Source: an uncultured Bacteroidales bacterium (GTDB lineage Bacteria > Bacteroidota > Bacteroidia > Bacteroidales > UBA932). Taken from it: a stretch of 15,588 nucleotides of DNA. A program made the position numbers and the translations under genes. The notes beneath the pieces were generated by a model. The model searched no databases, had not been told where the DNA came from, and saw only the letters and a list, made by a program, of their open reading frames with translations. Shown in pieces: positions 1 through 6,177 of this stretch. The stretch is from positions 1 to 15,588 of the forward strand of contig UQWT01000054.1 in the NCBI GenBank assembly GCA_900544815.1, written 5' to 3'. Each line of letters begins with the position of its first letter. Position 1 is the first letter of the stretch.

Positions 1-420
1 TATCCTAAAGAGGTTGCGTACTGCGCTGTGGAAATAGCATTTTTTACCATCTATCGTCTTGCATTCTAGTGCTCCTGTGGATTCCCATTTTTGAAGGTCC
101 TCTGCGGTGATGTTTGGAAAATACTCTTTAAGATCCTCCAATACAGACTCTTGAGTGCGATAGAAGTCTTTCTTTATCCTGTTCATTAAATCTAATTGGA
201 ACTCGGCCTCCCATCTGTCTGTGGAGGTTACATTCTCACAACTGATTATACTTCTCAACTGGCTCCCTGCAAGTGAGAAATCTCCATTCTCTATCATCTG
301 CCTTGTCTGCTGCAGCTGTACAGTGTGGTTCTGGGCATAAACAAAATGTCCACCCCCCCAAACAAGGAGTATGGACAATATTGCTGCCTTAATCTTTTTA
401 GTTAAAGTTTCGGCGTTCAT
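1..420 (-). CDS. Secreted transglutaminase-like protein, N-terminal part (runs off left edge)
   Basis: The gene starts at the ATG complementary to 418-420 and stays open for 140 codons to the window edge, so only the N-terminus is visible. Residues 1-29 form a signal peptide: a Lys-containing start, a hydrophobic stretch AAILSILLVWGGG, and VYA before Gln30, which suggests export to the periplasm or cell surface. The mature part has an amphipathic region, then a segment around residues 85-140 (DFYRTQESVLEDLKEYFPN, later AVRNLFRI). From memory this resembles the domain preceding the transglutaminase core in Bacteroidales transglutaminase-domain proteins. The catalytic Cys-His-Asp part would lie outside the window and cannot be checked. 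The gene follows efp by 15 bp on the same strand and is probably cotranscribed with it. The family name rests on the N-terminal pattern only and is tentative. Confidence 0.6.
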   Translation of the reverse strand, partial: MNAETLTKKIKAAILSILLVWGGGHFVYAQNHTVQLQQTRQMIENGDFSLAGSQLRSIISCENVTSTDRWEAEFQLDLMNRIKKDFYRTQESVLEDLKEYFPNITAEDLQKWESTGALECKTIDGKKCYFHSAVRNLFRI

Positions 421-435
421 AAAAATATGTTGTTA

Positions 436-1005
436 TTACTGTTTTACACGTTCTCCGTAGCTTCTGTCCTCGGTTTTAACACGGATCTTCTCGCCCTGAT
501 TAATGAAAAGCGGAACCATAATCTTTGCTCCTGTCTCAAGGGTAGCCTCTTTTAGTGCATTGGTAGAGGCTGTATCGCCCTTAACAGCAGGTTCTGTATA
601 GGTAACTTCCAACTCAACGAACTGAGGTAGCTCGCATGTAAGGCATCTCTCCTCGTCTGCAAGGAACATCATCTCAACATTCTGTCCCTCTTTCATAAGG
701 TCTGCATTGTCAACGAAGTCTGTCTCCAAATGAATCTGGTCAAAGGTCTCGCTGTGCATAAAGTTGTATCCTGTCTCATCCTTGTATAGGAACTGGTAAG
801 GTCTTCTCTCAACGGTAATTGTCTCAATCTTCTCACCTGCATTGAAGGTGTTCTCCAAGATCTTGCCGTTCTCAAGGTTTCTGAATTTGGTCTTTACGAA
901 GGCAGGACCTTTACCTGGTTTTACATGCTGGAAATAGATCAATTGGCAAGGTTTGCCGTTGTAAGTGAAAAATAAACCGTTTTTAAAATCTGCTGTTGTT
1001 GCCAT
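436..1005 (-). CDS. efp: Translation elongation factor P
   Basis: EF-P binds ribosomes stalled on polyproline stretches, next to the P-site tRNA, and stimulates peptide bond formation. The protein is 189 residues, the normal length, and shows the three beta-barrel domains. The N-terminal KOW-like domain has the loop VKPGKGPAF with the tip lysine at Lys32, which corresponds to the modified Lys34 of E. coli. The middle OB domain includes YKDETGYNFMHSETFDQI and the C-terminal OB domain ends TGAKIMVPLFINQGEKIRV. The ATG at 1005 is chosen because it gives the family N-terminus MATTADFKNG. A longer reading frame begins with TTG at 1047 and would add 14 unlikely residues. No lysine-modifying enzyme (EpmA/EpmB) is visible nearby. 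The downstream transglutaminase-like gene follows closely. Confidence 0.96.
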   Translation of the reverse strand: MATTADFKNGLFFTYNGKPCQLIYFQHVKPGKGPAFVKTKFRNLENGKILENTFNAGEKIETITVERRPYQFLYKDETGYNFMHSETFDQIHLETDFVDNADLMKEGQNVEMMFLADEERCLTCELPQFVELEVTYTEPAVKGDTASTNALKEATLETGAKIMVPLFINQGEKIRVKTEDRSYGERVKQ

Positions 1006-1138
1006 ATATTTAAATATTATTAATAATCTTATACATGAAGCTGCCAAAAAGGTAAAGTCTGCTTATTAACCTACTTCCCCAAACGGGAGGGTGAAGCTGT
1101 GCTCTGCTTAGCTACTCTTTGGGTGGCTTAATAGGGTG

Positions 1139-1146
1139 CAAAAATA
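1139..1146 (-). promoter_or_regulatory. Candidate -7 box upstream of efp (TATTTTTG)
   Basis: On the minus strand TATTTTTG matches the Bacteroidetes -7 consensus TAnnTTTG. It lies about 130 bp upstream of the efp ATG and just past the stop of the preceding gene, so it would give efp its own transcript with a long leader. No good -33 TTTG was found at the usual 19-21 bp spacing. A weaker candidate (TACCTTTT) lies closer to the gene. The rest of 1006-1165 shows nothing else. Confidence 0.35.
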
Positions 1147-1165
1147 ATAAAATTTGTTAATTTTT

Positions 1166-1894
1166 TTATTCTGTTCCTATAATGTGGAGTTTTATCCCTG
1201 CGGAAAAGAATACTATATCTTTTAGTTTAAGGTAACTGTTGGTGCATTTTGAAACTATGTTGAGGTCGTTGGCGCTTAATTCATAGTAGAGACTTAAGTC
1301 TCTTATTCTCTTCTCTTTGGAGATGCTCCATGTGAGGCTTTCTCCAATGAATATGTTAAATCTTATACGTGTGGTAAAGCCGTAATAGTGTTTCATTGGG
1401 TATCTGGATGGTTCTCTAACCCAATATTTCTCTCCGTAAATCATTGTCATGTATAGCCCGCAGACAATAGGTTCAAATGACAGGTTTTTGTTTATCTGCA
1501 GGCTGAATGGGGAATAGTTCTGTTTTAATGTGCAGGTGAGATGTGCCTTGTCTGCATATTTTTTTGGCAGAAAGCCTATCATGAAATCTGTTTCCCACTG
1601 CTCTTTACGGCCGTAATCCCATCCGCATCCTGCTGCAAAGACCCCCATGTCTCCTGCATACTGGAGTTTTACATGTGTTGGCACAACCTTTTTCCACCCT
1701 TCATAGCCTCTGTATGTTCTGTGGTCTCCATATCGTGTCCTTCTTGCCTCCCTCTTTGCTCTTGAAAGGCTGTCTGAAAGGTTAACTCTCTCAGATTTCG
1801 TTATGCCGGCGGCATTGAGAGGGTTGATTGTCGGGAAGCAGATTAGAATGAAAAGGGCTATAAACAGGCTTTTGTTAAAAATTGACAATCTCAT
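1166..1894 (-). CDS. Conserved exported protein of unknown function (possible outer-membrane protein)
   Basis: This is a 242-residue protein. Residues 1-28 look like a signal peptide (MRLSIFNKSLFIALFILICF, then a site after NAA). The mature protein is rich in Tyr, Trp and Phe and in alternating hydrophobic strands: VKLQYAGDMGVFAAGCGWDYG around residues 73-93, then FMIGFLPK, HLTCTLKQNYSPFSLQI, and a C-terminus near IKLHIIG. This fits a small outer-membrane beta-barrel. It resembles uncharacterised Bacteroidales proteins; no function is known to me. The ATG at 1894 is favoured over upstream codons because it gives a clean signal peptide and has the ribosome-binding sequence GAGGAGGG eight bases upstream. 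The first 20 bases overlap the end of the metallophosphoesterase gene, so the two are probably translationally coupled and may act together at the envelope. Confidence 0.8.
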   Translation of the reverse strand: MRLSIFNKSLFIALFILICFPTINPLNAAGITKSERVNLSDSLSRAKREARRTRYGDHRTYRGYEGWKKVVPTHVKLQYAGDMGVFAAGCGWDYGRKEQWETDFMIGFLPKKYADKAHLTCTLKQNYSPFSLQINKNLSFEPIVCGLYMTMIYGEKYWVREPSRYPMKHYYGFTTRIRFNIFIGESLTWSISKEKRIRDLSLYYELSANDLNIVSKCTNSYLKLKDIVFFSAGIKLHIIGTE

Positions 1895-2705
1895 GCGTAT
1901 AGCCCTCCTCGTTGATACAAAACAATAAGTAACCCATTTTTTGGATATTAGCACACTCAAAATATACTGTTCCGTCGTTGAATTTGTCTTCGGCCGAAAA
2001 TTGGTGGTCATGCCCGTTTACACAGAACTGAAGCCCGGAGAATTTGTTCACTCCATATTGGAACACCTTTGCTGCGTTGCTGTTGAATTGGTCCGAAAAT
2101 GGTGCTGCGTGCATTGCAATAACTGTTTTCTCCGCATCCTTTGGGAAATTGATTATCTGTTTCTCTATAAAATCAAAGTCCGGAACGGGTACGTCATGCC
2201 CAAATTCGAGTGCATTTGTGTTAAGGCATATAAATCTTATGTTTCCGGCTGTAAAGGCAAAGTTGAACTCTCCAAAGATTTTCTTGAAATTGAGGTCTCC
2301 CGATGCAAGGCAGTCGTGGTTGCCTATAATGCATACGTATGGGACTTTAAGTTTGTTGAGGATATCTCTCTGCCACTCAAACTCGTTGCGCATTCCAAAA
2401 TCAGACAGGTCTCCGGTGTGCAGGACAAAATCTATGTCGTCTCTGCTGTTTATATTGTCTACCGCCATCTGTGTCTCATCGTACCAACGCTGGGTGTCGC
2501 TTATTACGGCAAATTTAATGCTTCTCTTTCCTGCGCACTGCTCCTCTATCTTCTTTATGTTTTTGGTGTTTATATCTTTTTCTCCCTTTACTCTTGTGTC
2601 GTACGGATGATACTCAATACATGATGCTAATATGCAACTGATGCAAAGGAGCATGGAAAGGTGCCGGCAAAATGAGCAAAATTTGTGGTCTATGCTATGG
2701 AACAT
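1875..2705 (-). CDS. Lipoprotein calcineurin-like metallophosphoesterase
   Basis: This is a 276-residue predicted periplasmic lipoprotein phosphoesterase. A hydrophobic N-terminus (LSMLLCISCILASC) ends in a lipobox with the acceptor at Cys29. Metallophosphoesterase motifs occur in order: SDTQ (residues 69-72), TGDLSD with GD at 98-99, GNHD at 128-131, His199 in IAMHAAP, and GHDH at 231-234. Together they form the two-metal site. The first motif reads D-x-Q where D-x-H is usual, which may alter metal 1. The substrate (phosphomonoester, diester or nucleotide) cannot be told. The ATG at 2705 is preferred to an in-frame TTG at 2729 because that TTG lies inside a TAnnTTTG promoter box. The gene overlaps the downstream exported protein by 20 bp. 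Confidence 0.9.
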   Translation of the reverse strand: MFHSIDHKFCSFCRHLSMLLCISCILASCIEYHPYDTRVKGEKDINTKNIKKIEEQCAGKRSIKFAVISDTQRWYDETQMAVDNINSRDDIDFVLHTGDLSDFGMRNEFEWQRDILNKLKVPYVCIIGNHDCLASGDLNFKKIFGEFNFAFTAGNIRFICLNTNALEFGHDVPVPDFDFIEKQIINFPKDAEKTVIAMHAAPFSDQFNSNAAKVFQYGVNKFSGLQFCVNGHDHQFSAEDKFNDGTVYFECANIQKMGYLLFCINEEGYTHEIVNF

Positions 2706-2726
2706 TGTTGGTGCGTTATTTTTTTG

Positions 2727-2734
2727 CAAAAGTA
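2727..2734 (-). promoter_or_regulatory. Candidate -7 box for the metallophosphoesterase operon (TACTTTTG)
   Basis: The minus-strand sequence TACTTTTG matches TAnnTTTG exactly and ends 21 bp before the chosen ATG at 2705, which would leave a short leader. A correctly spaced -33 TTTG is not seen (the nearest TTG is about 29 bp away). The box overlaps the alternative TTG start, which argues against that start. Confidence 0.5.
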
Positions 2735-2773
2735 TTGCTTTGGGTTATAACATTCTTTGTCTGCAAGTGTTTA

Positions 2774-2839
2774 TTGATGTTCCAAAAGTATTTATTTTTT
2801 ATGGTTGAAAATAGATAATTTGCTGTTGATGTTCCAAAA
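2774..2839. repeat. Pair of direct 14-bp repeats (TTGATGTTCCAAAA)
   Basis: Two identical copies of TTGATGTTCCAAAA lie at 2774-2787 and 2826-2839, 52 bp apart start to start. They sit between the divergent metallophosphoesterase promoter and the tRNA-fMet promoter. The spacing is close to five helical turns, so a pair of protein-binding sites is possible, but nothing identifies the protein. Confidence 0.5.
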
Positions 2840-2882
2840 TGCCTATTTAATGGGCTGTATTGCAGAAGTTGGATAAAAATAA

Positions 2883-2914
2883 TTTGCATATATAGATTTT
2901 AAACCATATCTTTG
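2883..2914 (+). promoter_or_regulatory. Promoter of the tRNA-fMet gene (TTTG-N20-TATCTTTG)
   Basis: A -33 TTTG at 2883-2886 and a -7 TATCTTTG at 2907-2914 are separated by exactly 20 bp. This matches the Bacteroides housekeeping promoter consensus TTTG / 19-21 bp / TAnnTTTG. The tRNA starts 21 bp downstream. It is the best promoter in the window and supports assignment to the Bacteroidota. Confidence 0.8.
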
Positions 2915-2935
2915 CAGTCCAATTAGGGAATACAT

Positions 2936-3008
<73 letters not shown>

Positions 3009-3013
3009 CTAGT

Positions 3014-3049
3014 AAAGACGTAGTGTGTGAAATACATTACGTCTTTTTT
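3014..3049 (+). terminator. Intrinsic terminator of tRNA-fMet
   Basis: The arms AAAGACGTA and TACGTCTTT pair perfectly over 9 bp. Five more inner pairs (two G-T) close a TGAAA loop, and a run of T follows at 3044-3049. It starts six bases after the tRNA end. Confidence 0.9.
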
Positions 3050-3077
3050 GTGCCTTTTGCGAAATAGATATCCGTGG

Positions 3078-4268
3078 TTAACCAAGAAGCCAATCTGCGA
3101 TGTCAATGATTTGGACTCCCTCATACTGATAGGAATCGTGTCGAGTCCTGGCTAATACCATCTTCGGATATGCATCTGCTATTTTCAGCAGAGGCGTCAC
3201 CTCCCGTGCGAATGTATCGGAATTTGAAATGTCGTCGGATACCTGAATATATAGTTTCTCGTTCTGCTTTAGGGCTACAAAGTCAATTTCCTTCTTGTAA
3301 AGGAAACCGGCATATAATTCATAACCCCGTCTCATAAGCTCAATTGCGACAATGTTCTCATAAACCCTCCCATAGTCTAGGTTCTTGGTTCCGAGTTTGG
3401 AATACTTGAACGCATGGTCCGCCATATAATACTTGTCTTGAGATGCGAGATACTTCTTTCCTCGAATGTCGAATCTACGTACTTTATAAAACGCGAAAGC
3501 ATTGCACAGGTAATCAACATACTTTCCCACCGTCTTGTCGTTTGTCTTTGTTCCCTTTGCAATTAGAGAGTCGGCGATGTTTCTGACTGATGTTATGTTG
3601 GATGCGTTGTCCAAAAGAAAGTCGCAGACAGAATACAGAAGTTGGTCATTCCTAATCTTGTATTTCTGCTTGATATCCCTGACTATCAAAGTGTCAAATA
3701 CCGTGCGGATATATTTGAATCTATCTTCAGGACTCTTGTAAAGGTACGAGCCCGACATGCCGCCCTCGCGTGAGTATCTGTCGAAAGCGTTATAAATGTC
3801 ACTGTAGGCGTAGTAGGTACAAAACTCCTTGAACGAAAAAGGGTAAACCTCTATCTCATACGTTCGCCCCGTGAACAAAGTGGCGAGGTCGCTGCTTAAT
3901 AGAAATGCATTGGAGCCGGTAATGTATATGTCGTATCTCCCGCATTCGTGAAGGCTGTTTATTGCTTTCTCAAAGCCGGAGCACATCTGTATCTCATCAA
4001 TGCATACGATATTCTCCTTGTCAGAGACATATTGGCTATTCACGAAGTCATATAACTTATGATACTCCATCTGTCCTTCAAACTCCGTCAGATTAAAATT
4101 TAGATGAATGATGTTGCATTCCGGCGAAAGGCTTCTTCTGTTCTCAATGAAAGCTTCTATCAATTTGGATTTTCCCGAACGTCTTATGCCTGTAATTACC
4201 TTTATGTCAGGTGTTCCTGTCACATCAAGCATCTTTTTTAAGTAATCGCTTCTTTCTATGAGTTTCAT
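3078..4268 (-). CDS. AAA-family ATPase with DUF4143 domain
   Basis: This 396-residue protein has the layout of the AAA_14/DUF4143 ATPases common in Bacteroidales. The Walker A motif is GIRRSGKS (residues 27-34) and Walker B is IVCIDEIQ (87-94). A sensor segment follows, YITGSNAFLLSSDLATLFTGR (115-135, quoted in part: YITGSNAFLL). The DUF4143 region follows, with RDIKQKYKI near 197-205 and a C-terminal part with ENIVAIEL and KEIDFVAL. That part resembles a PD-(D/E)xK nuclease fold, but the last motif reads YIQVS without the usual lysine, so nuclease activity is doubtful. The cellular role of the family is not established. Codon use (CTC, CGA, TCG, CCG) differs from the AGA/ATA-rich genes on either side. 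Start ATG at 4268 gives the family N-terminus. The gene stands alone next to tRNA-fMet. Confidence 0.9.
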   Translation of the reverse strand: MKLIERSDYLKKMLDVTGTPDIKVITGIRRSGKSKLIEAFIENRRSLSPECNIIHLNFNLTEFEGQMEYHKLYDFVNSQYVSDKENIVCIDEIQMCSGFEKAINSLHECGRYDIYITGSNAFLLSSDLATLFTGRTYEIEVYPFSFKEFCTYYAYSDIYNAFDRYSREGGMSGSYLYKSPEDRFKYIRTVFDTLIVRDIKQKYKIRNDQLLYSVCDFLLDNASNITSVRNIADSLIAKGTKTNDKTVGKYVDYLCNAFAFYKVRRFDIRGKKYLASQDKYYMADHAFKYSKLGTKNLDYGRVYENIVAIELMRRGYELYAGFLYKKEIDFVALKQNEKLYIQVSDDISNSDTFAREVTPLLKIADAYPKMVLARTRHDSYQYEGVQIIDIADWLLG

Positions 4269-4287
4269 GCTTGTAAATTATTTCTAC

Positions 4288-4320
4288 TTCGCAAAGTTAA
4301 TAAATTTTTGTTTTTGCGAA
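4288..4320. promoter_or_regulatory. ATPase promoter with overlapping inverted repeat (TTCGCAAA/TTTGCGAA)
   Basis: The perfect 8-bp arms TTCGCAAA (4288-4295) and TTTGCGAA (4313-4320) flank 17 bp. On the minus strand the left arm overlaps the -7 box TAACTTTG (4292-4299), and the right arm covers the -33 position (TTTC in place of TTTG). This geometry suits an operator at which a dimeric repressor would block the ATPase promoter. No regulator gene is adjacent. Confidence 0.5.
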
Positions 4321-4420
4321 ACATGGTATTGGGATGGAGTGGCAATTTGTGCTTAAAATTCCTCAATACTTTAAGGAATGCCAACGCCAAAGCATCTATA
4401 CATTATAAGCTAAAAAAAGG

Positions 4421-4428
4421 TATCTTTG
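4421..4428 (+). promoter_or_regulatory. Candidate -7 box upstream of cmk (TATCTTTG)
   Basis: TATCTTTG matches TAnnTTTG and lies 36 bp before the cmk ATG at 4465. No TTTG stands 19-21 bp upstream. It overlaps a TTG codon that would otherwise extend cmk upstream, so the longer reading is unlikely. The remaining sequence from 4321 holds only a small ATTCCT/AGGAAT hairpin. Confidence 0.45.
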
Positions 4429-4464
4429 CCAAATTATTTTTGCATTAATCACGTGATGTCAGCA

Positions 4465-5172
4465 ATGGATAACAAAAGGATAATTATAGCTATAGACGGC
4501 TATTCATCAACCGGAAAGAGCAGTTTTGCAAAACAGATAGCGGCTGCCTTGGGCTATGTATATGTAGATACGGGAGCACTTTACAGGGCAGTAACCTATT
4601 TTGCATGGACCAACGGGTTCATAGACAGCAAGAACAGAGTAGACAAGACATGGCTTAAAAAGAATCTTTACAACATAAAAATATATTTCAAGACAGGTGA
4701 TGATGGCAGATCTTACGTCTACCTTAACGGCAACAACTTGGGAGACTCAATAAGAACGTTGGAGATCTCAAAAAGGGTGAGCGTAATTGCAGCCTTGCCG
4801 TTTGTACGCGAGTACGTAGATGAAATTCTGCGCAGATACGGTATTGAAAAGGGGGTTGTAATGGATGGCAGGGATATTGGAACAGCCGTGTTCCCGCATG
4901 CCGAACTTAAGATCTTTATGACAGCCACCCCGCAGGTAAGGGCCATGCGCCGTTTTAAAGAGCTTAAAGAGAGCGGTCGCGAGGAGAGCATGGAGGATAT
5001 TTTAACAAATCTTAAGGAGAGAGATTTCTTAGATGAAAACCGCGAGATGAATCCGCTTACAAAGGCAAAGGACGCTTTGCTGTTAGACAATAGCAATTTG
5101 ACAATTGAACAGGAGCTTAACTGGATAGGAGAGTTGCTTGAGTCCCGTTTTGGGATAGTTATGAAGAGATAA
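4465..5172 (+). CDS. cmk: Cytidylate kinase
   Basis: This cytoplasmic enzyme phosphorylates CMP and dCMP with ATP in pyrimidine nucleotide recycling. The 235-residue protein is of normal length. It has the P-loop GYSSTGKS at residues 12-19, DTGALYRAVTYF shortly after (CMP binding), the DGRDIGTAVFPHAELKIFMT signature near 143-162, and the LID region with RAMRRF and the downstream RDFLDENREMNPLTKAKDA. Two ATG codons are possible, 4456 and 4465. I chose 4465 because MDNKRIIIAIDG matches the usual short N-terminus, but 4456 (three residues longer) cannot be excluded and neither has a strong ribosome-binding site. The Ppx/GppA-like gene follows after 3 bp, so the two are cotranscribed. Confidence 0.95.
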   Translation: MDNKRIIIAIDGYSSTGKSSFAKQIAAALGYVYVDTGALYRAVTYFAWTNGFIDSKNRVDKTWLKKNLYNIKIYFKTGDDGRSYVYLNGNNLGDSIRTLEISKRVSVIAALPFVREYVDEILRRYGIEKGVVMDGRDIGTAVFPHAELKIFMTATPQVRAMRRFKELKESGREESMEDILTNLKERDFLDENREMNPLTKAKDALLLDNSNLTIEQELNWIGELLESRFGIVMKR

Positions 5173-5175
5173 TAT

Positions 5176-6159
5176 ATGGCAGATATGGATTCACACAAGA
5201 GAATTGCCGTAATGGATTTGGGAACCAATGTGTTCAATCTTCTTATAGCAGATTTTCTTCCCGACAAATACTCTTTTGTAAAGGAGTTTAAATGTGCAGC
5301 CCGGCTTGGAGCAGGCGGTGGAATAAAGACCGGCAGGATTCTGCCTGTTGCATTTGGCAGCGCCAAAGAGGCCCTCTCCAAAATTATGCAGGTAATAAAT
5401 GAGACAGGTGAGGTATCACTGATACATCCGTATGCAACCTCTGCTGTAAGAGATGCAGATAATTCGGCAGAATTTGTTACCGCAGTGAATGGGGAGTTTG
5501 GTATAAGCATAGATGTTATTCCCGGAGAAAGGGAAGCCGAGCTTATATTCAAAGGTATAAAGGCAAGCGGTGTGTTCTGCAATCTTAAAAAGGGGGAGAA
5601 TGCTCTGCTTATGGATATTGGCGGTGGAAGCAATGAGTTTATAATAACAGATGGCCATTCTGTGCTGTATAAAAGGAGCTTTCCATTGGGAATGGCACGA
5701 ATGAGAGAAAAATTCAACTATTCGGAGCCTATTGGCAAGGAGGTTGCAGAGGAGTTCGCCGGCTACTGTTACTCCCAATTGAACGAGCTGTGGCAGATGA
5801 CAGAGAGATACAAGCCCGTTATACTTGTAGGCTCCTCCGGCTCGTTTGACACATTCAAGGACTATATATACAACTGCGGGTTAAAAGAGAAACCCTATGT
5901 TGAACTACCGTTGGATGAGCTTATGGCTATGAACAATGTAATGGTAAAATCTGTTGCAGCCGAGAGGATGAGGATGCCAGGTATGTCTCCTGTAAGGGTG
6001 GATTTTATAGTATTGTCGTCTCTCTTTACGCAACTTGTTATAAAACAGGTGAATCCAAAAGCGGTATATCAGTCGGGATATTCGCTTAAGGAGGGCGCTG
6101 TGGCAGAACTGTATGAGAAGTGGAGGGAGACCGGTTGTGTAGCAGATAACTTATTGTAA
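5176..6159 (+). CDS. Ppx/GppA-family phosphatase (exopolyphosphatase-like)
   Basis: The protein has 327 residues and the ASKHA fold of polyphosphate and pppGpp phosphatases. Visible motifs are DLGTN at 14-18 (phosphate 1), ATSAVRDA at 87-94, PGEREAELIF at 116-125 with Glu120 in the place of the catalytic Glu121 of E. coli Ppx, DIGGGSNEF at 147-155 (phosphate 2), and VGSSGSFDTF near 216-225. It lacks the C-terminal HD-like domain of long Ppx/GppA proteins, so it is the short form common in Bacteroidota. Whether it acts on polyphosphate, pppGpp or another phosphoanhydride cannot be told from sequence. It starts 3 bp after cmk and is followed after 18 bp by the response regulator, so all three probably share a transcript. 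The start ATG at 5176 fits the spacing; an internal Met four residues in is possible. Confidence 0.9.
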   Translation: MADMDSHKRIAVMDLGTNVFNLLIADFLPDKYSFVKEFKCAARLGAGGGIKTGRILPVAFGSAKEALSKIMQVINETGEVSLIHPYATSAVRDADNSAEFVTAVNGEFGISIDVIPGEREAELIFKGIKASGVFCNLKKGENALLMDIGGGSNEFIITDGHSVLYKRSFPLGMARMREKFNYSEPIGKEVAEEFAGYCYSQLNELWQMTERYKPVILVGSSGSFDTFKDYIYNCGLKEKPYVELPLDELMAMNNVMVKSVAAERMRMPGMSPVRVDFIVLSSLFTQLVIKQVNPKAVYQSGYSLKEGAVAELYEKWRETGCVADNLL

Positions 6160-6177
6160 CTTTTAAAAGACAGAGAT

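Larger units (their letters stand above)
3055..4321. repeat. 10-bp direct repeat flanking the AAA ATPase gene (TTTTGCGAAA)
   Basis: TTTTGCGAAA occurs in the same orientation at 3055-3064, just past the 3' end of the ATPase gene, and at 4312-4321, just upstream of its promoter. A reverse-complement copy of the core (TTCGCAAA) lies at 4288-4295. The direct pair bounds a 1.27-kb segment and may mark an insertion, but no integrase or transposase is present. Chance similarity cannot be excluded. Confidence 0.35.

Noticed and set aside
1941..2624. Plus-strand open frames of 227 and 188 codons
   Set aside because: They are antisense to the metallophosphoesterase, whose lipobox and metal motifs are complete.
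4335..4353. Possible sigma-54 promoter (TGGCAATTTGTGCT)
   Set aside because: The distance between GG and GC is two bases too short for the -24/-12 consensus.
4719..5717. Minus-strand open frame of 332 codons opposite cmk and the Ppx/GppA gene
   Set aside because: Its Ser/Leu/Ile-rich composition reflects the complement of real codons, and both plus-strand genes carry clear motifs.
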